A DNA stretch of 64,000 nt, taken from Onchocerca volvulus (taxonomy: Eukaryota > Nematoda > Chromadorea > Rhabditida > Onchocercidae). Each line of letters begins with the position of its first letter. The first letter of the stretch is position 1. The notes under the pieces are model-generated. The model had not been told where the DNA came from and made no database searches. It worked only from the letters and a program-made list of their open reading frames with translations. The stretch lies in the NCBI GenBank assembly GCA_000499405.2, contig HG738140.1, positions 1,755,024 through 1,819,023 on the forward strand, given 5' to 3'. Below are positions 1 through 12,200 of this stretch, in pieces. The position numbers and the translations under genes were made by a program.

Positions 1-600
1 AAGAAAAAAAAAGGAATTTTTATAATGTATGTAAAAACAGCGTTTATTAAATTATTAAAAAAAAAAAAAAAAAAAAGAGATAATCCGGATTACGGAGAGA
101 TCGATCAGCTGAATTTTTTGAAAGTTTTAGTGATTAATACCTGTGAGAAGTCAATTATTATCACGTTTGTTCCATTCCGCATATTATTGCACTAAATGAT
201 CCAATAATTCTGTAATGGCAAAAAGTAAATTTGGGAAAGTATTTCTTGGTTGCATCACAATTATGATATCACATATTTGATAATTGTTAATTTTAAATTG
301 ATTCTCCAAATAATAATTCTAGCAAAGAATTTTTATCGATAAAAATTATCAATCAGAATTTTTTTTACAATATGTCTGAATCTACTGCATTTATTTTTAA
401 TAAATGCAAAGAGCATATAAAATCTTATCAATGCATATAAAAATTACGAAGTGAAATGGATTATAAATGATTCATCAAATTTACAATTAGAGATTATAAA
501 AATTACCATTTGTATAAAATTCCTTTTCTTATTATAAATAATAAATAATTAGATCGATTCCATTAGATTATCCCTATTTTTCTTATGCTACAGCACCGTA

Positions 601-692
601 TTGTCATCGATCTTTTTAACCGTGACAATAATTGAGAGTTCTAGAATTGTCGCCGATCTTCTTAACCGTAACAATTATTGAGAGTTCTTGTT
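601..692. repeat. 46-bp tandem duplication beside SL1
   Basis: Two head-to-tail units (601-646 and 647-692) share TTGTC-CGATCTT-TTAACCGT-ACAAT-ATTGAGAGTTCT with a few substitutions. Each unit can fold, for example TTGTCA with TGACAA in the first. On the minus strand the array starts 23 nt downstream of the SL1 leader. Confidence 0.75.
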
Positions 693-715
693 TCTTGTTA
701 CATTATTCTCAAAAC

Positions 716-737
716 CTCAAACTTGGGTAATTAAACC
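716..737 (-). ncRNA. exact SL1 spliced-leader sequence (SL RNA gene, variant or retro-inserted copy)
   Basis: Read on the minus strand, these 22 bases begin GGTTTAATTACC and end AAGTTTGAG. They match the nematode SL1 leader at every position. SL1 is donated by a roughly 100-nt SL RNA to the 5' ends of many nematode mRNAs by trans-splicing. The next bases are GTTTTGAG, so a GT donor is present, but it is not the usual GTAAAC-like donor of SL1 RNA genes. I do not see the Sm-binding site (AATTTTTGG-like) expected about 40 nt downstream, nor bases that would pair with the leader as in the canonical first stem-loop. No 5S rRNA gene, the usual neighbour of SL1 genes, is in the window. It could be a divergent SL RNA gene, a pseudogene, or a leader brought in with a retro-copied trans-spliced mRNA. 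The match itself is certain; the class is not. Confidence 0.6.
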
Positions 738-2083
738 TTTATTATAAGATATGATAACGCGACAAGACAGTGACAATTACAATTCAATTATATCAATACG
801 AATTCTAATGACAAAGCAATTCTAATAGCCACATCATAATCCAAAAGAAACTATAGACTAATATATCCCACCTCGTGACAGTACAAATTCTTTCAAAATG
901 ATCCTATGGTCAGGAACTTATTTATAAAGAAAGGATCCCGACAGAGTTTGATCTACAATAAGGCGCCATTTTTAGCGCATGAGAAAGTGTTTTTTTGGCG
1001 CGTGACCTTGGCTACAACAAAGAAGAAAGGTTAAAAAGCCATTTGACCTATAAACAAAGAAATATATTCATATTCAGAAATATATGAGATTAACAAATCA
1101 TTTGAAAATCTAGAATCATTTATTTTTTTGTATTCCTCGCAATCTCAGCGACACGCATAAAGCATCACAGCACCATTTAGATTGATTTTTTAGTCAACTG
1201 ATGTTCACATAAACAAAAATGTATTGAAATATTAAAAGGTTTTGATGTAAATCATTATTCTCTTTGACACTTAAGTTACATTTTATTTCAGTTTTTCAAA
1301 TCTAAAATTTATCTTCTTATATTAAGCCTAAAATTCATGCCATAAAAAATAACTAGAACACTAACGATACATCATGCTTATCATATCATCTACTTTGACA
1401 TCATTATTTCGATTATTTCGGATGTTCTAGCTTCTATTTTGGAAAGGTGTTTATATTATGCTACTTTCCTAAATCTATGTGTTAATCTCAGATATTGTAC
1501 ATCTTATTCAATCACAAGAGAACCACAATAACATCTCCTTCTCTCCATTCCCATTTATCTCTTGATTTTCTTCCAAGCAAAATAAAGAAGAGATATTTAT
1601 TGAAAATTTGTAGTAACTTTTTCACATATCATTCTGTTTCGCACCAAATAATATTGGTGACATCAATCTCTTAAAAATAAAATCAGAATTTGCAAATAAA
1701 ATAAAACTTTACAATGACAAGCTCCGTGGGAGATATCATAATTTTTATGAAAAATTGCAAATATTAAACAGAGAATGATCAACCTATATTGAAAAGGGAT
1801 GAACAATGAAAAAGAAAACAATTTCTAAAAATTCAGCGCAACAAAAAAAAAAAAAAAAAAAAAAAAAAAACATAAAGCGAAGAAGTTAAATTCTGAAAAG
1901 AAGCAATCTCCAAAGTCTTTCCTTCAATCAAACAAGTAACATTTTAGAGACTAGAAGAGTTCCAGAAGGGAGATAATCACCATGAAAGAAGAAATTTTGA
2001 ATTGGAAAATGACTGAGCAACTGAAAGATGTTCATAATAGAAGTCAAGATAAAACTATCCATTATTTCGTGTCACTGAGTGAA

Positions 2084-4685
2084 TTAAAGCTGGATGCTTC
2101 GTGTATAATCATATTCTATTGTTGGAATCACTGCCTAAAATTCGTGCTAATTACCTCTGTATGACTCCAAATAAAATTGCAATCTATAAGTAAGTTTCAT
2201 GTTGTTTAGCTTTTCTGATAAGTTTTTCTGATACTCACCAAAGTTTGTTTCAAAATTGCTGATAATCCGGTAGAAAATAAAAAGTGTCTCTCTGTGTCTA
2301 TATATGACTAATCTGACGCGACCTTCTGATTAGTTTAACCAACCAAGGTCGGTCGATTAATCCCATAAAACTTGACGACAAACTTATTCATGAATAATTT
2401 AAAAAATTGCCTGAACAAATTTGAGAAATATAATAAGATACTGGTCAACATTCAATTCTTTTCCTGATTCAGCAAGCTGCTCAATAAGACGTTTCATTAC
2501 TTCGGCATGTCTACAAGGATGGATGGAAGCCATTGCAGTACGAAAATATGGATGGGACTCCATTGTAATCGTTTTATTAATATGATCCTTGAATCACAAA
2601 ATTTTTTTTGAAAAAAATGTCAAAAACTGTTAAAATAGCTAATAATCAACATGAATGAAAAACTGCAAGAAATACAACCATATTTATCATTCCATATTTA
2701 AAAAACTAAGAAACAATTGGAACCTGTGAAAAATCTGCGCTCATTTTATCGACGGTAAGTGGTTTGTTGTTTTCGTCATATCCACACAACCAAAGACGAG
2801 GTACCTAAGTCATAATTTAAAAAACTTGACTGTTACCTTTGTTATAAAATAAAAACTGTTTAATGAAAACGATATAAATCATCTAAATAAATCCATATAT
2901 TACTGTATTATGATATTAATAAAAAATTCATTGCCAATAAAGTAGAATCAGAGAAATGACACAATCAAAATAAGAATTACTAGAAGACTTGTCTCTTACA
3001 AACGTTACAACACTTTAATCCAAATTACCTGGTAATATTTGTCATAAGTTATGTGAAGATCATAAGTACGTGTATGCAAGACGTTATCCGTGTCAGCTTC
3101 GGTCTGATTTTTATCCTCTTCAACAAATCTTGAACATCTTTCTTAACTTTTCTAACAACGTATTTGGAAAAAACAAATTGGGAATTTAATTTCTAGAAAA
3201 ATCTAGAGGAGTAGGAATTCGAGATATACTTCTTCACTGTTTCAGAAAATCTTGAGAAAAATTACCTATAAGGATCGTCTTCTTCGAGACCACCTTCAGC
3301 TACAAACGCATCCATGTCCATTGGTGGCCTGTCATCATCATCATCCTCTAACACTTCCGATTGTTTTGACTAAAGATAACTATTTTCAAATAATCTAGAA
3401 TCACCAAAAAATTTTACAACATTTTATACGATATAAATAATATTATGTGAAAAAACGAACTACGGAAGACTTCGTCTGAGGCGTTTCGAACATTGATGTT
3501 GGTTTTTGATTTATATTTAATGCATAATGATGCGTATCAACCCATCCTTCATCATCCTCGACATTAGTGAAATCGCCTTCTTCATTCCACTCTCCACTTT
3601 TCAGTATCTGTAAAATTTAAACTTAAACAGGCAATTTTTCAGTTTCTAGGCAATCATATTAATCCAAATACTTGTTTAAAAATTGTACGATTGGAACACT
3701 TCGTGCATCGCGCAGATTAAATTATCCTAAAAAATTTCCTAATAAGTATATGGAGAGGGAATTTAAAAAAATTTTAATTTAAAATAAGTCTTCAAATTAA
3801 AAATTGAGATCAAACCAAAAAACATAGTTTGAAAACTGAAAAAAATATCATTTATAGAAATTTCAAGCCAAAAATGATAACTGTTTAAATGTTATCAATC
3901 AGCATCAAGGTTATTAATGGATGTACTAGAGAACTAATGGACATCACTTCTTTTAACTCAAATAAAATACCTTTTCTTGTGATGAGTCATATTCCATATC
4001 AACACATCGACTAAAACATGGTACATTACGTGTGATCAAGAACTGCTTGTCTGCAGGAAGATATGATTTGGCTCTGAAATATTAACAAATTGTAGAAAAA
4101 TATAAAAAAACTTCGAGTTGTTAAAATACGGAAACAAAGCCACTTGTTCAAAAATTTAAATATAATCAGCAGCTTTCCTTTTTCGCAATTAACAGTATTT
4201 AAAAGCATCATGCACATATCAAAAGCTATCAAATTGCAGCAAAAAGAAAACAAATAATTTTAGTATGAAACAGTTAGTTTCCCGATTTTTCTACTTCATT
4301 TTGAGTCATTTTCTTATTATGAAAAAATAACCTCTTTTTCCCAAGTGCACAAGTTATATCTTCAAATTCTATTACCTTAATCGAATGACAACCAGTAGAG
4401 AATATGACAGAGGAAATAATCTTTTCAATCTAACTTGATTATGCAAAATTAATTTAAGTAAATAGATAAAAGTCGAAAGAGAAAATAATAATTAAATTAC
4501 TTTGATGGATCTAATTGACCCCATGACCAAGTTGGACAATGATGTATAAGATAATCGCCGGCAATAACGAATTCTTCAGGATTTATTACGCCGGTTTCCT
4601 TGAATTTTGATTCCCGAAGCACTGGTGTTAAATACTGACCCACATCAAGGGCTATACTTTTTACCGAATTTACAATATTTTCCAT
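2084..4685 (-). CDS. atg-3: ATG3, E2-like enzyme for ATG8/LC3 lipidation
   Basis: Autophagy-related protein 3 takes activated ATG8/LC3 from ATG7 and attaches it to phosphatidylethanolamine on forming autophagosomes. Exons on the minus strand: 4685-4501, 4073-3971, 3607-3464, 3369-3266, 3128-3029, 2804-2724, 2587-2411, 2134-2084. Together they encode 314 residues, the same length as human ATG3. The N-terminus ([15 protein letters not shown], then [16 protein letters not shown]) is typical, as is [10 protein letters not shown]. An acidic flexible region follows ([15 protein letters not shown]). The E2 core has [25 protein letters not shown] and the catalytic Cys in [12 protein letters not shown], which falls at residue 264, as in human. 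The protein ends [16 protein letters not shown]. The last intron has a GC donor. The exon 5 acceptor could be nine bases further upstream (start 3137) with the frame kept. Identity is very secure. Confidence 0.96.
2135..2410 (-). other. atg-3: GC-AG intron 7 of ATG3
   Basis: Exon 7 ends ...LKFVQ with CAG followed by GCAATT, and exon 8 starts after TTTTAG with GCAGTGATTCC ([12 protein letters not shown]). Joining them restores the conserved ATG3 C-terminus in phase 0, so the donor is GC, not GT. If this intron were kept, the protein would stop two codons after FVQA. Confidence 0.85.
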
Positions 4686-7600
4686 TGTTGATTCCCAGAA
4701 TTAAAAGATTAGTAAAAGAGCTGAAACAAAATATTAGAAATAACTTTTTTTCAAAATTATGAAACAGTTATTCAAAAACACGCAGATCAATTAAAAATTT
4801 TAGAAACTGAAAGTCGATAATTATATTATATCCTTTCATTCTTAGCTCGCACATACTTATTTGTTGAAAGATAAGTTCTTTATGTGAATATTTCATATAA
4901 TCCTATAAAAGCTATATCATTATTTGCTAAGAAAAAGAAAAATACAGGTCCCGAAAGTTAGAAATTTAAATTTCAGAGTGAAAGATAAACTAAAAAGGAC
5001 AAAAGAGTTGATCTATTCATAACATGAATCATCTTTCCTGCATTTCTCTTTCTTGATTAGCGAACGGAATTTTTTCACCATCTCTCACAAAATTCAATCA
5101 ATCATCATTTCCTTTTCCTTCACTATATTTTTTTCGCTTTCATTCTGAACACTTAATCTAAATATCGATTTTCTAGGATATTACTTAACAAAATAAATTC
5201 AACAAAGGAAATTTCAGACAAACTTGTTATAAAAGAATGAATGAGCAATTGTCCTTTTATAATTTATCTTTTTCTATCGATTGCCATAAAAAAAATGATT
5301 CAACTATAAGGTAAGGTGAAAAATTCATTTTTTTTTCCACTTTTATGATAAAATGCATTCTCCAGTCTCATTCTCTCATCCCATAATCTTTCAAACTTTG
5401 CATCTCTTCAATTTAAGCATCTTTTTTTTCTATTAATCGATGCAAATTACTCTGAAACTTTCAAACTAAGCATAATTGTTTGGAAAAAACTCAAATAACT
5501 TCACCATATCCTTGACTCAAAACTATTCCGAACAACAATAGCCCCGAAACTCGACGACCCTTGACCCCCAGTTACTATGGATCCCATTTAAGCTTATCGC
5601 TCGGAAACAAACCATTGTCGCATTTCTGCTGGATGATATGAACAGTGAAATGGAATGAGACAATCTGGTTCGAATTTTTTGGTCGGTCCATTTTTTTTGA
5701 ATTGAATTAGTGGAATTAAGATGGGATTATTAGTTCGAATTCGAATTTAAATTCATTTCCAAACTTTCGAACTTTTATATCATGTATTAGCAACTCCGTT
5801 TTGCATAATCTAATGTTACAGCAAGTGATAAATGGAATGTAGTTTTCGATTTCAACAATATCAATGTTACAAATGTTTTTCTAGATTTTTATATAACTTA
5901 TTTTTAAAATAATTTCTTATATCCGGTAGGATCAATCAATACCGATGAAGATTTTTCAAGATAGTAGAATCTAAAAGAGATTCTGAAGAATTTAGAAAAT
6001 AGAATCCGCGAAATTCATGATAACTATATGGAAATATTTGGAAAAAAAAAAAATCTATTTTCTAATGGATCATTTCCATCTACAATTCCTCTTCTATCCT
6101 GTGTTAGGATGGCCATAGCTATTGTTATTAGAAGGAAGAGAGGAAATTATTTTCTTCTCTGCCACCACGAAAAGAAATCCACTGCAAATTCGATTCTCAA
6201 TTAATGTATCTGTTGGCTGAAGGTTAGTGTAATTATTGGGCTTGGTTTCGTCAGCAAATGCGAGGAACTATTCTTAGTTCGTTTGCGTTGGAGTTTACGT
6301 GAGGGTCCTGGCAGGAAGACGTGTGGCAGTCCGTGAGATTCTTGTTCCCGAAACTTCTTGATGAAGGATGATGACCTATCAGGGTGTTGAACCAATAGGA
6401 AGCGTGGTTACTTGTTAATCAGAATTAAATTGTTTGTTGAATTATGAAAGTATAGGAAATGGCAGCGACTTGTCAGGAGTATGTTTCTAGATTTTAAAAT
6501 CTTTTTCGAATATTTTTTCAATTATGAACTTTTTGATTGTATTTACTGAAGCGAAATGAATTATTTATATTATTTTGATAGCACAGCTATTACAAATATT
6601 TTGATAAATATTTAAGTGTTTCAGAATGCTTGCATCATACTTGCACTATTTTCTGACATGACGTAAGCATCAGAAATTCAGCGGATGAACTATTTGTAAA
6701 AATTTAAACTTTGAAATTGCCCAAATTGTGAAAGATGTGAAAAATAGGTGTTTTTACTACATAGTTTTTTGTCATCGTTGGATAGTTTCGTTGAAATTCG
6801 AGATTCATATTTTTTTTTTTTGAAATTTAAATTCTTTATGAAATTCGACCATGATGCATAGATAAATTTTGATGCATTGATCACCTTCTGCGAAAAAATT
6901 ACTGTTGCAGAAATTTCCATACATGAGAAAACCAATACGCATTTGGAAAAATAATTTCTCAGGTTTATAAAATGAAAATTAAAATATTATTAGTTAGTAT
7001 GGTACTGAGAAAAAATTATTTGAAGTTTTTATGTCTAAAATGCTTATTTAATGTCATCATAACTAAAGGATTCATGATTTTTTATTTTTTTTATTTTTAC
7101 TTATTTATTTTTTATGAAAGAATTTAGTCAAATTTTTAAATTAAATTTTATTCAAAACAAAGTAACATAATAGTGTGAATTGAATGCAACAAAATTGTCT
7201 CTTCGAAATTCCTGAAAAATGCATCAATGTTCTTTCTCTGCAAAATCCTTCAATAAAATACCCGCAAAGACTAATTCCAAAAAAAAAGCATAAAAATATT
7301 CGGTCGTCATAAGATATGAGTTCGTTAATATTTGATTCGCATACATTGCGTATAAAATCAAATACAGAATAATCGTATATAATAATGAAATAATTATACA
7401 ATAAATTTTCTTCTCTACGCAACAAATTGTTTTGTTCTATCAAATTTTTAATCAAAAATTAAGATACAGGAAGTCTAAAAATTCAAATCTTTTATGAAAT
7501 TATCTTTATTAAGCTGAACATTAATTCATTTAGTATTTGATTTTATACTTTAAAATTAGAACTTAACAAATATATCTTTTCTACTTTTTTGAAGTCATAA

Positions 7601-7876
7601 ATTTTTATTAAATGATGGAAATAGATTAGCAATATACAATACAGTCACATTGAACAATAGATTATTATAAAACAAGATAAGGCAATCATATTAAAAAGAA
7701 AAAACGAGAATTGAACGGAATTATCAAATTTTAAATTAATATATTGACCTGATGATTAACATGAAATATGTGAAATGTACATTTATACTATGAATAATTT
7801 TAAATTTTGGAAGAAAAAAAAAAGCCTTTTTGATTAAATAATAGATTTTCGCAAATGTTACGAAATACGATATAAT
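4686..7876. other. intergenic region between ATG3 and the 7.9-9.1 kb gene
   Basis: No recognisable gene. Two patches, about 5510-5680 and 6100-6420, are less AT-rich than their surroundings. The second carries a 64-codon open frame on the minus strand without an ATG. ATG3 promoter and 5' sequence should lie just above 4685, but no specific element is evident. Confidence 0.5.
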
Positions 7877-9093
7877 TTATGCGGATAAGCTAGAAACGGA
7901 ACATTCCGGTACAAATGCTTCGAAACTATTCTCATCCTCGTTTTCTTCATCATCCGAATATGCTTCCTCTTTTCCTGATTTCTTTCTCATTGGAACAGTT
8001 TCCGGAATTGTTGGTAAATCAGAAAAATCTGACAGCAATGTGTCGAAATTTGCGCTACTTAAACGTTCACCAAGTAATGCTGAAATTTTAATCAAAATTA
8101 TTCACTTTTACATTTGATATTTTCAATTATTTTGTTATGATTTTTAAATTTTACGTCAAAAGAAAGCATAACATGAAGAAATAACTCAGTGTGATAAATT
8201 TTGATAAATTTTTAAATAATTTTCTAAAGCCACGATATTGAAGGGTCAAAATGATAAGTTTCTTATGATAAGTTAGGATGATAAGTTTCTTAAGGTCATA
8301 GGATATTGAAGGAATCAAAATGACATACAACTCTCTGATAAGCTATAATCATTTATCGCTTATCAAACATGCATTAATTCAAGAAATATCAGGATTAAAA
8401 AAAAAATTGTCAAAACAAATTTCAGACAAAAATATCACTTATTGATTTATTAATTCTTTCTTGACAACTTTTATTTTTATTTTCATAGAAGTAGAGAATA
8501 AATTAAAATAGAACTTACAGATTGATCGTTTGTTTCGTATGCTAGGATCATTAAATTCTTGTGACAGCCCAGCGGTTGTTTTTGCGGCCCGAAGTGGTCT
8601 TAAAGGACGACGTTTAAATTTCGGACTTACGAGAGGATGAGTGAAGGAATTTTGATTTGCCACAAAATTGCTTCGGAATAATTCCTCTGGTGGTAAAACA
8701 TGTGGTGAACGTCCTTCAAGATTTACCGTAGAAGATAAATAATTGCTTGTAGCCGTTGACTGAAAAAAAAAAAGAAAAAATTGAATTTTTTGTAAATTTA
8801 ATTTTTCAAATTTCTTTTCTTTCCAAATTTGAAGAAATTAAGAAAAAAAAAATAGAATTTACTTCTTCATCTTCGCTAGCATCTTCAATTGTAGCAGGTA
8901 ATGATGGTATTTTGATTCGTAATTGAACTTTATGTTTTTTCATTTGATTCAATGATAATTCGGGATATGTTTCATCAATAATACGTTGACGTGATTGATG
9001 TTGTGTTACGGTAGGATTTGTGACAGTTTCACGTGAAATATCACGTTCGCAAGTTTCTTTAAAACTTCTACGAAGAGCCGTTAGTGCTGTCAT
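7877..9093 (-). CDS. unrecognised 224-residue protein with acidic C-terminus
   Basis: Three exons, 9093-8863, 8759-8519 and 8079-7877, join in phases 0 and 1 through GTAAAT and GTAAGT donors and TTTCAG acceptors. The start MTALTALRRSFKE follows an ACAATTTAG acceptor-like site about 15 nt upstream. I do not recognise the family. The first exon is polar with a KKHKVQLRIKIP strand-like stretch. The second has basic clusters (KFKRRPLRPLRAAK, RNKRS) that could serve nuclear localisation. The third has an acid-hydrophobic segment (ANFDTLLSDFSDLP, loosely like a transactivation motif) and an acidic tail (DDEENEDENSFEAF). No signal peptide or membrane segment is seen. A nuclear regulatory protein is a guess. 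The gene model is better supported than any function. Confidence 0.8.
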
Positions 9094-9213
9094 TTCCAGT
9101 ATTATCTAAATTGTTGTAACACTAAATATAAAATGAATTTTTATCTTCAAGTATAAAAGGACGACGTGTTGCGTTGAAAACGTTATAGAAAAAAAAGTTG
9201 CATGAATTTACGT

Positions 9214-9241
9214 TGACGTGGTCGATTTGACGTTGACGTGA
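9214..9241. promoter_or_regulatory. pair of TGACGTG(G/A) motifs upstream of the 224-residue gene
   Basis: TGACGTGG at 9214-9221 and TGACGTGA at 9234-9241 sit 121-148 bp upstream of the start codon at 9093. This is the core of CREB/ATF and XBP1/ATF6-type bZIP sites (UPRE: TGACGTGG/A). The second motif lies inside a 21-bp copy of sequence from the gene's own first exon, so it may be a by-product of duplication and not a selected site. Confidence 0.35.
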
Positions 9242-12200
9242 TTGATGTTGATATGGTGTTATGGATATGATAAAATTGATAACTTTTGGAAATACTTATT
9301 AAAATATAACAAAATTTAAAATTCATACTAATAATTGAAATCACATAAGGTAATATGAAAAAAACAGCGAAACAATTTAAATTGATAGAAAGAAAAATAA
9401 TAAAACAAAATTAAAAAAAACAAAAAAAAAACAAAAATAATAAATTCATGAATTTTAAATGAAAAAAAAAAAATTAATTGAGCAATAAATAGAATCATTT
9501 CGTTCTCTTTTTTTTTTTTTAAATTTTTTTTCAATTTTTTCAAATAAAAATTGCTCAAAAATGATGTGCTAATGACTTTTCAAGTTGCTTCTATGGAAAC
9601 AGGCTCATCAAAATTGACATAAATTACATAAAAGGAAGAAGAAATTTACATCATTTTCGATGAAATTTAATGAACAAACCTGTCATCATTATCATTATCA
9701 TCATCATCATCATCAACTTTCTATAACTTCCTTTTTGCTTCATTTTGATTCATCACTTTTTCGCAAATATAAATTTTTCGCAAATATATTTAACAAAAAT
9801 TCTTGAAATTTTATCCGACATCAAGAAAGAACTAAATGCTAGAGCGCAACAGGTGGTGAAATTGGTTTTAAAATTTTTAATTTGAAAATGATCAGAATTA
9901 AGCGATCAATGAAATTGGTATTGCAATGTCCAAAATGTAGGTGTAAATTACTAACTGCTTGAAAATTGTGATAAACAATAAATTTGATAAATTAAAATTG
10001 ATTGATTAGATTGATTACAAACAAATAAATTAACTTGCTAATTGCTCGAAATGGTGATGAAAATAATTATTCGATCAATAATTTAAACCGGTTTGAATGA
10101 TTAAATATTATTTTTTGAGAAATGAGCTAAAAATTGCTAAATTTTATCGGTATTTATAATCATTTTTGCAATGGAATGCGTGGAAAAAAAAAATTTTTTT
10201 TTTTAATTTTTTATTTTTTTTTTATAACGCTGAAAAATTTTTTGATTGAAATCAATTTTGTAGCATTTTTTTTTACAATTCACACAAAATAATGATTGAT
10301 TATTCATTACACTGATATCATTTTATCTCGTACAAAAAAAAAAAGATTACCAAAAAAAAAATTTGTAATTGAATATAACAAATTTGAAATCAAATTTAAG
10401 CAAGACAAATTTCATGCAATATCATCATGTTTGATGGAAATATATCTGTGTAATCAAGAAAAATATCAGTACAATCATCATACTTACAACAAATATTTTT
10501 AAAAACTGAATTTAAAAATGAAATTTTTTTTCGCGATAAGCTATCTCAACAAAATTGAGTTTAAGTAAATAAATAAATAATTTCTTGCATGATGTCAAAA
10601 ATAATATTGGTTTTTAATAAATAAAAAAAAAAAAAAAAACAAATGAAATTATTTGCAGACATGAAGTGGAGAAGATAACGTTTTAGTTTTAGCAATTGAA
10701 ACGAACTAATATTTAAAAAAGAAAAAAGAAAAAAGAAAAAATGAAAAAAAAATTTTCATAAATTGAGAATTTTTAGTCAAAAACTATAATGCGATTATTT
10801 TTATTTTTTTAAATTAAATTTTCATAAATTCAATGCTTAATTTAAATTTTTACAAACTTAACTTTCGATAATCTTCTAACAAACGGGAAAAATGAACACT
10901 ATCATAAGTATTAAAAAATTTGAAAAATTATTTTAATTTTATTTCAGCGCATTTTATTCATTAAATGAACGAATAGAAAGTTTTACTTTTTTATTAAATT
11001 TATTAACAATTTTCAAAAAATAAAACAAACTTTTTAAAATTTACGTCAATAGTTTCATTCTGATATCGAATTATTTTCTATGAATATTGATTAATTACCA
11101 AATTATAAATTATCATTTCAATATTCATAACAATAATATTTACAATTTATACGTTAGTTGTTATGGGAAATTGTTTATTTACGGAAAAGTTAGTCAACCA
11201 AAAAGTAAACAATTTGAAATTTTAAAAACAAACAAAAAAAGACACGCAAAATGTGCAAAAATTTACTTTCAAATATATTTGATAATGGCGTAAAAACAAG
11301 AAAAATTATCTTTAAATTGGTTAAGAAAACAATATTAAGTTATTTTTATTTCAAATTTCAACTTTTTTTTTCACTTTAAATTTCAGCTTTTATCATTTTA
11401 ATAAGAAATAAAAAAAAAAAAATATTTTAGGAATTTTCGAAAAAAAAAAACAAGAATTTTTTTCATTAAGATATGCGGGTGTATGTATCATCAAATTTAC
11501 AATAGTAGGTTATAAAATCACAAAAATGATAAGAAAAAAAAAAATTATTTTACAACAAATTGGTGAATTTTCCGAAATTTGAAGTAAAATTATAAAAAAA
11601 AAAAAAATGATGAAAAATGGCGTAAACAACCGGTTAAAAACAAAAAAATAACAAATTTAATTTCTTTTAAAAAAACTGGCTATCTTTGAAATTACAAAAT
11701 ATTTTTCATCCAATTTATTGCTTATTAACCATAAATTTTGTTTGGAAAAGGTGAATTTTTTTGAGTGAAAATTTTCTTAAATTAATGAAAATGAATAAAA
11801 ATGAGCTAAAAGACATTACGAAATTAGCAATTTTTTTTTTTCCAAAATTCAATTATTATAAAAAATATTCATAACTTATCAATCATATCAGTCAGAAATA
11901 ATCAACGAAACAATTCTATATTTTTGTTGCATTGGAAAAAGAATTAAATTAGCATAATTGTTTAATCCAGAAAGTTATTAAGTTGATCAAATAATTCATT
12001 ACGCTTGTCTATTTTTAGAAAAAAAAAATCTTTTATTTTTCATTTTGAAAGAAAAATTTTGAAATATTTGTGAATTTGAATTTCGATTTATTTGTAAATT
12101 TGTCAAATAAGTGCAAATTGAAATTCAGAAACTTTAAAACAAGCTAATTGTTTTATAAAAAATCATTGATTTTTGCAGATTTCTATTAAATAAATTTTTG

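Larger units (their letters stand above)
1..2083. other. intergenic region left of ATG3
   Basis: No protein-coding exon is recognisable here on either strand. The interval holds an exact SL1 leader sequence, a 46-bp tandem duplication, a short GC-richer cluster with GGCGCC and TTTGGCGC motifs near 962-1000, and A-runs at about 58-76 and 1844-1870. The rightmost few hundred bases must include the ATG3 3' untranslated region, but I cannot place its end. Confidence 0.6.

Noticed and set aside
590..612. ACGGTGCTGTAG on the minus strand resembles the 3' end of 5S rRNA near the SL1 match
   Set aside because: The upstream 100 bases show no 5S similarity (no internal control region). A 12-base match is not enough.
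5664..5690. GGTTCGAAT tRNA B-box-like motif before a T-run
   Set aside because: No T-stem, A-box or acceptor stem can be formed around it.
6201..6395. 64-codon minus-strand open frame (VQHPDRSSSF...) in a less AT-rich patch
   Set aside because: No ATG start (begins at TTG), no splice partners and no recognised similarity.
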